Source of the DNA: Mesorhizobium sp. M1C.F.Ca.ET.210.01.1.1
Lineage (GTDB): Bacteria > Pseudomonadota > Alphaproteobacteria > Rhizobiales > Rhizobiaceae
Assembly (NCBI RefSeq): GCF_004791585.1
Contig: NZ_SRUU01000027.1
Location: 30,261-94,260, forward strand
DNA: 64,000 bases
Reading direction: 5' to 3'
In this document: positions 54,245 through 63,873 of the stretch, in pieces
How the letters are laid out: every line of letters starts with the position of its first letter
Numbering within the stretch: position 1 is the first letter of the stretch
Program-made: the position numbers and the translations under genes
The notes under the pieces: generated by a model
Told to the model about the DNA's origin: nothing
Databases searched by the model: none
The model's input: only the letters and a program-made list of their open reading frames with translations

Positions 54245-55042
54245 CTATTCGGCTGGCGCCGCGCCGACCTGGCCGGCGACCTCCTGGTCGAGCTCGCCGA
54301 GGAAATCGGTGATGCGGGCGGCATTGTCGCCAAAGTCATAACGCCCGTAGCGCGAGGCCGAGCGCATGTCGACGACGACCTGATCGCCGTCGTCGGTGAT
54401 GCGAATGGCAACGTCGGCGGGCAGCCCGACCACGAAGCCCCTCGCGACCGCGTTGATCGTCGCCTGGCTCTGGCCGTTGATATCAGGATAAGGCGCGGTC
54501 AGTTGCCAGTCCCGCCGGTCGAGCACTGTTTCGACTGCGTCGACCACGGTTTCGAACGGAAGATTGTAGCTGCGCCCGGTGACCAGTGGGTAGGCGTCCG
54601 CCTGCAGGCTCTGTTCGCCGGGCGTCGGCAGCGACAAGGCGTTCATGTCGCTTGTCCGGTCGCTGGTGTCCAGCTCCGGCGGGTCGTCGAGGTCGGTCGA
54701 GATGTCGCGCAACGGCGGATAGATCGTCGCCCAGTAGGCGGCGATGCCGAAAGGGGCTAGCACAAGCAGCGCCAGCAGCGCGCCGATGCTCAAGTCGCGG
54801 CCGCCGCGATCGCCGAAATTCCAAAGTCTCGACAGGGCAAGCCCGGCCAGCAGCAGCGCAAGCGCCGCCAGCAGCGCGACGATCGCCAGCACCCACAGAA
54901 ATGGCGGCGTGTCGGTAAGATCGAGCCGATAACCCGCAAGCGCGGTCAGCAGGAGCACGAGCGAGAATGCCCCGATCCGCCGCGACCAGCCGGCCGCCTT
55001 CGACGTCTGCCGTTCAGGAATTGTAGCCATCGTCTGCCGCAT
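54245..55042 (-). CDS. DUF1499 domain protein
   Basis: A 265-residue protein of unknown function with three hydrophobic segments in the first 110 residues and a C-terminal DUF1499 domain (about 140-255, including VDAVETVLDRRDWQL and DFGDNAARITDFLGELD). It is probably anchored in the inner membrane with the domain facing the periplasm. The start is uncertain between ATG 55042 and ATG 55030. It is convergent with the MBL gene. Confidence 0.78.
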   Translation of the reverse strand: MRQTMATIPERQTSKAAGWSRRIGAFSLVLLLTALAGYRLDLTDTPPFLWVLAIVALLAALALLLAGLALSRLWNFGDRGGRDLSIGALLALLVLAPFGIAAYWATIYPPLRDISTDLDDPPELDTSDRTSDMNALSLPTPGEQSLQADAYPLVTGRSYNLPFETVVDAVETVLDRRDWQLTAPYPDINGQSQATINAVARGFVVGLPADVAIRITDDGDQVVVDMRSASRYGRYDFGDNAARITDFLGELDQEVAGQVGAAPAE

Positions 55043-55107
55043 CACCCCAACCCGCGCCGAGAGTTAGCGCAGTTCGGCGTCCGGTGGAATCGCTGATTGA
55101 ACATTCC

Positions 55108-56736
<1,629 letters not shown>

Positions 56737-56775
56737 CTCGGTTCCTCCCCTTTTGCGCTTTCGCGTCATTGTTTC

Positions 56776-56814
56776 ACGCATTGTGGAATGCGGAGTTTTA
56801 CGCATTGTGGAATG
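56776..56814. promoter_or_regulatory. Direct repeat upstream of the acyl-CoA synthetase
   Basis: ACGCATTGTGGAATG occurs at 56776-56790 and 56800-56814, 24 bases apart. Each copy contains the small palindrome CATT-N4-AATG. The position, about 40-80 bases upstream of the start, suits a repressor site for fatty-acid or acyl-CoA control. Confidence 0.5.
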
Positions 56815-56953
56815 ATCCGGCGGATTGTCCAGCCGTCATAAGTCCAAGGCGGTGGATGGATGCGGCAACCCGCGAAACCCGCCATAATCCGGCCATCGTC
56901 GGCGTTAAGTTTCATTAATGGGCTGGGTGAGATTGGCGAATGGAGAGGTTCGC

Positions 56954-57310
56954 ATGGATGCGCAGCTCGACGAAAAAGCCCTCGAAAGCACGCTTGCCGA
57001 AAGTCTGGACGAATTGACGCCGGACTCCAAAACCGTTTCCGACGATGAATTTGCCGAAGTCGTCGGCGGCGCGCTGGAGGCCGTCGGCGGAACCCTGCTG
57101 TTCAAGATGTGCGTCGACAATGGCGGCGAAGGCCAGCATGTCGCCGCCGCATGCGTCGGCGACGGCGGCAGCCGTCAGTTCCTGCTGCTGACGCTGCCGA
57201 CCACGGGCGGCGCGCTGAAGGTCGAGACGGCAGCGAGGAGCACAAATCCGGTCGCCGGCATCGCCGCCGCCTATGCGGGCCTCATGGACGCGTTCAAGGC
57301 CGCCGCCTGA
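56954..57310 (+). CDS. Small protein with double-glycine leader-like N-terminus
   Basis: A 118-residue protein I do not recognise. The first 38 residues are acidic and helical and end VSDDEFAEVVGG, the pattern of leader peptides cut after Gly-Gly by C39-type peptidases or of NHLP/RiPP leaders. The rest is Gly/Ala-rich with two Cys (KMCVDNGG, AACVGDGG). GAGAGG six bases before the ATG at 56954 supports the start. No peptidase, modifying enzyme or exporter is adjacent, so a processed peptide is only a hypothesis; it may equally be a small housekeeping protein with an accidental GG. Confidence 0.55.
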   Translation: MDAQLDEKALESTLAESLDELTPDSKTVSDDEFAEVVGGALEAVGGTLLFKMCVDNGGEGQHVAAACVGDGGSRQFLLLTLPTTGGALKVETAARSTNPVAGIAAAYAGLMDAFKAAA

Positions 57311-57326
57311 CCGCCAGCATCGGTTA

Positions 57327-57435
57327 AAGCATGTCTCCCGAAGGTGGAAACCGGTTTCGGGACAAAGACATGCGTAAAATCAAAAAACCTAAAGCGCATG
57401 GAGCGAACCCGAAAGACCGCGACGCGCTTTGGAAC
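57327..57435. repeat. Rhizobial intergenic palindromic element, second type
   Basis: GCATGTC at the left end is repeated as GACATGC about 35 bases later, enclosing GAAGGTGGAAACCGGTTTC, and is followed by AAAATCAAAA and GCGACGCGCTTT. This layout is that of a repeat common between genes in Mesorhizobium and relatives. It separates the GG-leader-like gene from the DUF427 gene. Confidence 0.55.
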
Positions 57436-57565
57436 ATTATTTCGCTGAGACGCGATTTCTCGCCACGGTACTGACTTGCATAGGGCGCCGGTCCAACACA
57501 CCTTTGACTGACAGCATTTTCTCCGGTCGACCGCATTTTCCCGGAATTGCTGAAGGAGAACCCGC

Positions 57566-57955
57566 ATGGACAAGCGCGCCAACCCCGCCCCCGGCTTCCA
57601 ACGCAATCCCGATAAGGTGATAACGATCGAACCTTACCGCGGCACCGTCACGGTCCGCGCCGGCGACGCCGTCATCGCCAGGTCGACGCGGGCCAGGCAG
57701 TTGTCGGAACCGCCCTACCCCTCGGTTTTCTACATCCCCTTCGACGACATCGATTTTGGCAAGCTCGCCAGGACCGAGCACTCGACACATTGTCCCTACA
57801 AGGGCGATGCGAGCTACTGGAGCGTCCTGCCGGCCGGCGAAAGCGGCAAGGACGCGATGTGGGCGTATGAGCAGCCGTTCGACGAAATGCTCGAGATCCG
57901 CGATCACGGCGCATTCTACACGAGCAAGGTGACGGTTGAGGCCAAGCCCGACTGA
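57566..57955 (+). CDS. DUF427 protein
   Basis: A 129-residue single-domain protein of the DUF427 family, with TVRAGDAVIARSTRARQLSE, FYIPFDDIDF, STHCPYKGDASYW and WAYEQPF all typical. Function is not known; family members are small beta-barrel cytoplasmic proteins. GAAGGAG eight bases before the ATG supports the start. Confidence 0.9.
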   Translation: MDKRANPAPGFQRNPDKVITIEPYRGTVTVRAGDAVIARSTRARQLSEPPYPSVFYIPFDDIDFGKLARTEHSTHCPYKGDASYWSVLPAGESGKDAMWAYEQPFDEMLEIRDHGAFYTSKVTVEAKPD

Positions 57956-58123
57956 CTGTCTTTGGGTAAGGCCCACCCAAGGTGCCTTGAGATTCAGGTC
58001 AGGCCGAGTCGGGATTGCTGGGTTCCGAGAACCGGAACGGAGCGGACGTTGAGGTCCGTGAGTACCGGAAGCGCAGGAAACCGGCCTTCGCAGGCCGGCA
58101 TCGCCTGAATATCACGGCACCGA

Positions 58124-58864
58124 TCAATCCGTTGTGCCGTCGTTGCCTACATCCTCGGCATCGTCGAGGCGAACGAAGGTCATGCCCTTCTGCTTCAGGG
58201 CCAGCAGACCCTGGACGACGCCCTCGCCCGCCGAATGGGTCGGCTGGTTGATGTGGGCGATGATGACGTCGCCATCCTTGGCAGCGGCGATGCGCCGGGC
58301 GGTTTCCTTGGCGCCGAGCAGCGAGCCGCCGTCGCCATTGACGGAAAAGCCTGCAATCTTGAAGCCCAGCTTACGGATCGTCGCGATCGCCGAGGGGCTG
58401 TATTCGGCGGTGGCGCCGCGAAACCATCTCGGCGCCGGGCCGCCGGAGCTCGCAAGCGCCGCGGCGCCGGATTCGACTTCGGCCTGAACGGCATCGGCGC
58501 TGCCGGCGCTGCTGATGCCGTAGATCTTGCGCGGCGTGTCGACCGCCGGGATGTGGCGGCCGCCGTGATTTTCGAGTTCGAACAGGTCCGGATGCGCGCG
58601 CATGATCTCGACAGCGGCGGCATTGCGCTTCAGCCAGATGCCGGTGACGAAAATGGTTGCGGGGATCCTGTTGTCGACCAGCGCCGAAAGAATGCGCGTA
58701 TCGGTCTTCCCGCCACAGGCGTCCAGCGTGAGCGCCACGCGCCCGCCGCCGCCTTGCGGCTTCAGATGCAACGTCGGCTCGACCAGCGTCGCGGCATTGC
58801 CGGCCGGGACCAGCGCGAGCGACAGCGCCAGCGCGCAAAGAGATTTCCGAAGCAAACCCGCCAT
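58124..58864 (-). CDS. Secreted polysaccharide deacetylase-family protein
   Basis: A 246-residue protein with an N-terminal signal peptide (LCALALSLALVPAGNA). The NodB-fold motifs are TLDACGG near residue 48, ENHGGRH for the metal histidines, RWFRGATAEYS, and DGDVIIAHINQP. The second Asp of the usual TFDD is replaced by Ala, which is normal in this subgroup. It probably acts on cell-wall or surface glycan in the periplasm. I used the ATG at 58864; the TTG upstream is less likely. Confidence 0.83.
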   Translation of the reverse strand: MAGLLRKSLCALALSLALVPAGNAATLVEPTLHLKPQGGGGRVALTLDACGGKTDTRILSALVDNRIPATIFVTGIWLKRNAAAVEIMRAHPDLFELENHGGRHIPAVDTPRKIYGISSAGSADAVQAEVESGAAALASSGGPAPRWFRGATAEYSPSAIATIRKLGFKIAGFSVNGDGGSLLGAKETARRIAAAKDGDVIIAHINQPTHSAGEGVVQGLLALKQKGMTFVRLDDAEDVGNDGTTD

Positions 58865-59018
58865 TCCTTCCAAGCCCTGCCCGTCGGGCCGATCAAACGC
58901 ATGATGGCCTCAACAGAACCTGCATCTAGGCGAAAATCGGGACGGTTCGCAGCCCGAATGCAACCACGCGACAATTTGCGTGATCTTCTGTCCCCGTTCT
59001 TGCCGCTGCAGCCGCAAT

Positions 59019-59037
59019 GCACTTTTGGGCGACATGC
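59019..59037. repeat. REP-like half element, copy C
   Basis: GCACTTTTGGGCGACATGC matches the right arm and tail of the element at 10255 and 53175; the left arm is replaced by unrelated bases. It lies between the deacetylase and GT9 genes. Confidence 0.55.
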
Positions 59038-59080
59038 GCCAAGGTGTGTTGAGATTGAGGTCAGGCCGGCGTCACAAATC

Positions 59081-60178
59081 TCAGACCGCCTGCTCCAGCG
59101 CCGTCCGCGCCAGAAGCTCCCGCGCCGCTTCGACCACGACATCCACTTCCAGGCGCCAGACGCAGCATGCCTTGCTCGGATCGGTCCGGCGGCACAGGTC
59201 GCCGCCGACGCAATCGCAAGGCATCTGCGGCCGCAAAGAGATGCTGGGAACGCCGACAGGTCCCCACTTAATCGGATTGGTCAGGCCGAACAGACCAACG
59301 ACAGGAGTGCCGGCCGCCGCAGCCATATGCATCGGGCCGCTTTCATTGCCGACGAACAGCCTGGCCTCTTTGAGCAGCGCCAGCAAGGTTTCGAGCGAGA
59401 GGGCGCCGACCATATTGACGACCGGCGTTTTCGCGGCCGCCATGATCTTGTCCGCAGCCTCTTTTTCCTCGGGACCGCCAACCAGGACGACGTCCAGGCC
59501 GGTTTCCGTCGCAATCCGGTCGATCGCGGCGGCAAAGCGCTCGGGCTGCCAGCGGCGCCCGGGGAAGCTTGCGCCCGGATGCACCGCCACGAAGGCTTTC
59601 GGCCGCAAGAGGTATTTGCCCAGCAAGGCGAGGGCCCGCGTCGTTTCGAAGGGCAGCGGGCGAATGGCCGGCACCCTGACGCGCAGGTCGACGCCAAGCA
59701 CCTCCAGTGGCGACAAATAGCGAAAGAGATAGTGTTTTTCGCCGAATCCGAAGGGCTTCATTCTGACATTGGCAGGCTGGCGCTCATGCCAGCGCAGAGG
59801 CCGTTCGGTCGGATGATGACCGACCCGAACCGGGGCGCGGACCAAGCCAGATACCAGCCGTGAGGTTTTCGAGTCGGTGATATCGATAGTCATGTCAAAG
59901 CGGTGCCGCCGCAACGCGCCTACGACCCGGACGAGCTCGCGCCCGCGCTGAAGCGGCGTCCCGCGCATGCGGGCGCGGGTGAACGGAATGACCTCCGTAG
60001 CAATGCCATGCGCGGTTAAGAAGCCGGCGAACCTAGCCTCGCATAGGAACACGATTCTGACGCCGGGATATTCGAGCTGCAGGTTCTTCGCCAATACCGA
60101 AGCAAGCACGATATCGCCGATGAACTTGGTCTGCAGGATCAGGATCGACCGGACACTGGTGGGGGAAATCTGCAACAT
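59081..60178 (-). CDS. Glycosyltransferase family 9 (heptosyltransferase-like)
   Basis: A 365-residue GT9 enzyme. It has the N-terminal ILILQTKFIGDIVLAS with the catalytic-type Asp, AVHPGASFPGRRWQPERFA, and NESGPMHMAAAAGTPVVGLFG in the donor site. A Cys-rich tail (CDCVGGDLCRR, KACCVW) is common in this family. It is probably involved in LPS core assembly. The ATG at 60178 gives the usual length; ATG 60238 has no ribosome binding site. Confidence 0.87.
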   Translation of the reverse strand: MLQISPTSVRSILILQTKFIGDIVLASVLAKNLQLEYPGVRIVFLCEARFAGFLTAHGIATEVIPFTRARMRGTPLQRGRELVRVVGALRRHRFDMTIDITDSKTSRLVSGLVRAPVRVGHHPTERPLRWHERQPANVRMKPFGFGEKHYLFRYLSPLEVLGVDLRVRVPAIRPLPFETTRALALLGKYLLRPKAFVAVHPGASFPGRRWQPERFAAAIDRIATETGLDVVLVGGPEEKEAADKIMAAAKTPVVNMVGALSLETLLALLKEARLFVGNESGPMHMAAAAGTPVVGLFGLTNPIKWGPVGVPSISLRPQMPCDCVGGDLCRRTDPSKACCVWRLEVDVVVEAARELLARTALEQAV

Positions 60179-60302
60179 CTGTTTCTCTGGACCGGGCGGG
60201 TTCGGGACAGTGAAACTGAGCGGAAACAGTGTCGACATTGGGGGCCGTCACGCGCACGTTCGCGTGACTTTGTTTACAAAAGCGTAAGCTCGCAGCGGGC
60301 TG

Positions 60303-62984
60303 TCAGGCGCGTGGCGCCGACTTTGCGATCTGCACGGCAGCTTGCGCCGCGGCGAGCCGGGCGATCGGGACACGGTAAGGTGAGCATGACACATAGTCGA
60401 GGCCGACCTCTTCGCAAAACCGGATCGAGGCCGGATCGCCACCATGCTCGCCGCAAATGCCGAGCTTGATCTGGGGCCGCGTCGCCCGACCCTTCTCCGC
60501 CGCGATCCGCACCAACTCGCCGACGCCGTCAACGTCGAGCGAAACGAACGGATCCTGCTCGATGATACCTTTCTGACGGTAAGTTTCAAGAAAAGAGGCC
60601 GCGTCGTCGCGGGAGATGCCGAAGGTCGTCTGCGTCAGGTCGTTGGTGCCGAAGGAGAAGAATTCGGCCGCCTCGGCGATGACATGGGCGCGGATGGCCG
60701 CGCGGGGAAGCTCGATCATCGTACCGGTCAGATAATCGATCTTGGTGCCGGTCTCCTGCATGACGCTTTGGGCGACCGCATCGATGCGCGCCTTGACGTA
60801 TTCCAGCTCCTTCGCCAGGCCGACCAGCGGCACCATGATCTCCGGCACCACCAGCGCGCCGGCCTTGCGGCCGGCCTCGACCGCAGCCTCGAAGATGGCG
60901 CGTGCCTGCATCTCGGCGATCTCGGGATAGGAGACGGCGAGCCGGCAGCCGCGATGGCCGAGCATGGGGTTGAATTCATGCAGCGCCTCGGTGCGCTGCC
61001 TGAGCTTGTCGGCAGACACGTTCATCGCTGCCGCGACCTCGGCGAGCTCGGCTTCGGTCTTGGGCAGGAATTCATGCAGCGGCGGGTCGAGCAGGCGGAT
61101 CGTCACCGGCAGTCCGGCCATGATCTCGAACAGCTCGAGGAAATCCGAGCGCTGCATCGGCAGCAGCTTGTCGAGCGCTGCCCGCCTGTCCTTCTCGGTG
61201 TCGGCCAGGATCATCTCGCGCATGGCGACGATGCGATCGCCATCGAAGAACATATGCTCGGTGCGGCAGAGCCCTATGCCTTCGGCGCCGAAGGAACGCG
61301 CCATGCGCGCGTCAAGCGGCGTCTCGGCATTGGTGCGCACCTTCATGCGGCGCGCGGCATCGGCCCATTCCATGATGGCGGCGAAGTCACCGGACAGCTC
61401 CGGCTGCAGCATGGCCACCGCCCCCTTCAGCACCTGGCCGTTGCCGCCGTCGATGGTGATGATGTCGCCCTTGCGGAAGGTCTGGCCCATCGAGATCAGC
61501 GTGCCGGCCTTGTAGTCGACCCGCAGCGAGCCGGCGCCCGACACGCAGGGCTTGCCCATGCCGCGCGCCACCACCGCCGCGTGGCTGGTCATGCCACCGC
61601 GCGTGGTGAGGATGCCTTCGGCGGCATGCATGCCGTGAATGTCCTCGGGGCTGGTCTCGATGCGCACCAGGATCACCTTGCGGCCTTGCGCCTTGGCGTC
61701 CTCGGCATCGCCGGACGAGAAGACGATCTCGCCGGTGGCGGCGCCAGGAGACGCAGGCAGGCCCATGCCTATGACATCACGCGCGGCCTTCGGATCGATG
61801 GTCGGGTGCAGGAGCTGGTCGAGCGAGGCGGGATCGATGCGGGCGACCGCCTCCTCCTTGGTGATCAGCCCGTCCTTCGCCATCTCGACGGCAATCTTCA
61901 GCGCCGCCTTGGCGGTGCGCTTGCCGGAGCGGGTCTGCAGCATCCACAGCTTGCCGCGCTCGATGGTGAATTCGAGGTCCTGCATGTCGCGGTAATGCTT
62001 TTCCAGCCGATCGGAGATGTCGACGAAAGCCTGGAAGGCGTCCGGCATCAGCTTCTGCAGCGACGGCTTGTCGGAGCCGGCGGCAATGCGCGCAACCTCG
62101 GTGATGTTCTGCGGCGTGCGGATGCCGGCCACCACGTCCTCGCCCTGGGCGTTGACGAGGAATTCGCCGTAGAGGTGTCTTTCGCCGGTCGAGGGATTGC
62201 GGGTGAAGGCGACGCCGGTGGCGGAGGTGTCACCCATATTGCCGAACACCATAGCCTGGACGTTGACCGCCGTGCCCCAGCTTTCCGGGATGTCGTGCAG
62301 GCGCCGGTAGGTGATGGCGCGGTTGTTCATCCAGCTCGAAAACACCGCGCCGATGGCGCCCCAGAGCTGCTCACGCGGGTCCTGCGGGAACGGCTTGCCG
62401 AGCTCCTCTTCGACCTTGGCCTTGTAGAGACCGATCACGTCCTGCCATTCGGCGGCCGAAAGCTCGGTGTCGAGGTCGTGGCCGAGGCTCGCCTTCCGGT
62501 CCTCGAGGATTTCCTCGAAAACCTCATGGTCAAGCCCCATGACGACATCGGAATACATCTGGATGAAGCGGCGGTAGCTGTCATAGGCAAAGCGAGAATC
62601 GCCGGAATCGGCGGCCAGTGCCTCGACCGTCTCGTCGTTGAGGCCGAGATTGAGCACGGTATCCATCATGCCGGGCATCGAGGCGCGGGCGCCGGAGCGC
62701 ACGGAGACCAGCAGCAGCTTCAACGGGTCGCCGAAACGTCGGCCGGTGAGCCGGCCGATATGGTCGAGCGCCGCGAGCACGTCCGCCTCAAGTGCCGTCG
62801 GATAGCTGCGGCCGTTGGCGTAATAGGCGTTGCAGACTTCGGTGGTGATGGTGAAGCCCGGCGGCACCGGCAGGCCGAGGCTGCACATCTCGGCCAGGTT
62901 GGCGCCCTTGCCGCCGAGGAGGTTGCGGTCGCCGGCACGGCCTTCAGCGGCCCCGTCGCCAAAGGTGTAAACCCACTTGGTCAT
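60303..62984 (-). CDS. ppdK: Pyruvate phosphate dikinase
   Basis: An 893-residue enzyme interconverting pyruvate, ATP and phosphate with PEP, AMP and pyrophosphate. The ATP-grasp domain begins LLGGKGANLAEM; the phospho-histidine loop is GGMTSHAAVVARGMGKPCVSG; the C-terminal barrel has FGTNDLTQTT and CGEHGGDP. The ATG at 62984 has GGAGGG six bases upstream; the longer frame to 63101 covers the leader. A perfect hairpin lies in the 5' leader. Confidence 0.96.
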   Translation of the reverse strand: MTKWVYTFGDGAAEGRAGDRNLLGGKGANLAEMCSLGLPVPPGFTITTEVCNAYYANGRSYPTALEADVLAALDHIGRLTGRRFGDPLKLLLVSVRSGARASMPGMMDTVLNLGLNDETVEALAADSGDSRFAYDSYRRFIQMYSDVVMGLDHEVFEEILEDRKASLGHDLDTELSAAEWQDVIGLYKAKVEEELGKPFPQDPREQLWGAIGAVFSSWMNNRAITYRRLHDIPESWGTAVNVQAMVFGNMGDTSATGVAFTRNPSTGERHLYGEFLVNAQGEDVVAGIRTPQNITEVARIAAGSDKPSLQKLMPDAFQAFVDISDRLEKHYRDMQDLEFTIERGKLWMLQTRSGKRTAKAALKIAVEMAKDGLITKEEAVARIDPASLDQLLHPTIDPKAARDVIGMGLPASPGAATGEIVFSSGDAEDAKAQGRKVILVRIETSPEDIHGMHAAEGILTTRGGMTSHAAVVARGMGKPCVSGAGSLRVDYKAGTLISMGQTFRKGDIITIDGGNGQVLKGAVAMLQPELSGDFAAIMEWADAARRMKVRTNAETPLDARMARSFGAEGIGLCRTEHMFFDGDRIVAMREMILADTEKDRRAALDKLLPMQRSDFLELFEIMAGLPVTIRLLDPPLHEFLPKTEAELAEVAAAMNVSADKLRQRTEALHEFNPMLGHRGCRLAVSYPEIAEMQARAIFEAAVEAGRKAGALVVPEIMVPLVGLAKELEYVKARIDAVAQSVMQETGTKIDYLTGTMIELPRAAIRAHVIAEAAEFFSFGTNDLTQTTFGISRDDAASFLETYRQKGIIEQDPFVSLDVDGVGELVRIAAEKGRATRPQIKLGICGEHGGDPASIRFCEEVGLDYVSCSPYRVPIARLAAAQAAVQIAKSAPRA

Positions 62985-63019
62985 GCTCGCCCTCCAGGTC
63001 CTTGGAAGATAGACAACAC

Positions 63020-63035
63020 CCGGGCCGAAGCCCGG
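63020..63035 (-). promoter_or_regulatory. UUCG tetraloop hairpin in the ppdK leader
   Basis: On the minus strand CCGGGC TTCG GCCCGG is a perfect six-pair stem with a UUCG loop, ending 35 bases before the ppdK start. There is no T-run, so it is not a terminator. It may stabilise the message or affect translation. Confidence 0.45.
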
Positions 63036-63203
63036 TTCCCCGCCCTTCCGATCCGAGCGATATGATGCTGCATTGCGAAAGGCAAGGCATTGGCAAAGCA
63101 AGCGCCGCCACTACAATCGATTAAGCAAAAGCTGCGTCAAAAAGACTTGCCGGTGTCGGCGCCTCGATATAGAACATAACAAGAACATAGTGGGAGTAGC
63201 GTC

Positions 63204-63551
63204 ATGAAACTCAACGGAAAACTCGACTATCTGGAACTGCCGGCTACCGGCGGCACGCTGGACAGCGTCAAATCCTTCTATAGCGCAGCGTTTTCCTGGT
63301 CGTTCACCGACTACGGGCCGACCTATTCCGCTTTTGCCGAGGAGCTCGACGGCGGCTTCCAGGCCGATGCCGGCGAGGCGTCGCCCAAGCCGCTGCCCGT
63401 GCTCTATTCCGAGAATCTCGAGGAGACACTCAACGCAGTCGAGAATGCCGGCGGCACGATCGTCAAGCCGATCTTCTCCTTCCCCGGCGGCAGGCGATTT
63501 CATTTCACCGATCCGGCCGGCAACGAACTGGCCGTCTGGAGCGAGCAGTAG
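63204..63551 (+). CDS. VOC/glyoxalase-superfamily protein
   Basis: A 115-residue single-domain protein with the beta-alpha-beta-beta-beta pattern, including DYLELPATGGTLDSVKSFYSAAFSW and FHFTDPAGNELAVW at the end. It is related to small antibiotic-resistance or lyase-like VOC proteins. GGGAG precedes the ATG at 63204. Substrate unknown. It is divergent from ppdK. Confidence 0.88.
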   Translation: MKLNGKLDYLELPATGGTLDSVKSFYSAAFSWSFTDYGPTYSAFAEELDGGFQADAGEASPKPLPVLYSENLEETLNAVENAGGTIVKPIFSFPGGRRFHFTDPAGNELAVWSEQ

Positions 63552-63597
63552 GTAGGGGAATGGCGGAGTAAGGGAGTAGGTGAAGAGACAGTTGCTC

Positions 63598-63669
63598 CTA
63601 CTCCCCTACTCCCCTACTCCCCTACTCCCCTACTCCCCTACTCCCCTACTCCCCTACTCCCCTACTCTC
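63598..63669 (+). repeat. CTACTCCC tandem octanucleotide repeat
   Basis: Eight perfect copies of CTACTCCC run from 63598 to 63661, followed by one diverged copy to 63669. The stretch 63565-63582 carries the complementary GGAGTA twice and could pair with it. No gene is clearly translated through it. Confidence 0.95.
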
Positions 63670-63747
63670 TTATTCCCCCAATCCGCCATTGAGCTTTCCA
63701 CCGGCTCGTCCTATAAGGCCGCGCGCAACGGGCATGGCCCCGGCTGC

Positions 63748-63822
63748 TGGGGCGTCGCCAAGCGGTAAGGCATCGGTTTTTGGTACCGACATTCCCAGGT
63801 TCGAATCCTGGCGCCCCAGCCA
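63748..63822 (+). tRNA. tRNA-Gln (UUG)
   Basis: The acceptor strands TGGGGCG and CGCCCCA pair fully; the anticodon stem TCGGT/ACCGA encloses the loop TTTTGGT with anticodon TTG; the T arm is CCAGG TTCGAAT CCTGG. The gene encodes its CCA end (63820-63822). It is an isolated tRNA, and an IS-like element begins about 50 bases downstream. Confidence 0.95.
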
Positions 63823-63873
63823 AACTGATGGTCCATTCTGGACACATAGGTTACGGTTTATACCGGAGACCAT

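Noticed and set aside
60444..63065. 873-residue plus-strand open frame opposite ppdK
   Set aside because: Antisense to pyruvate phosphate dikinase; its long His/Asp/Arg-rich sequence is the usual result of GC-rich third positions.
63598..63669. CRISPR array at the short repeats
   Set aside because: The repeats are 8 bases, directly adjacent without spacers; this is a microsatellite. No CRISPR-like repeat-spacer pattern or cas gene was seen in the window.
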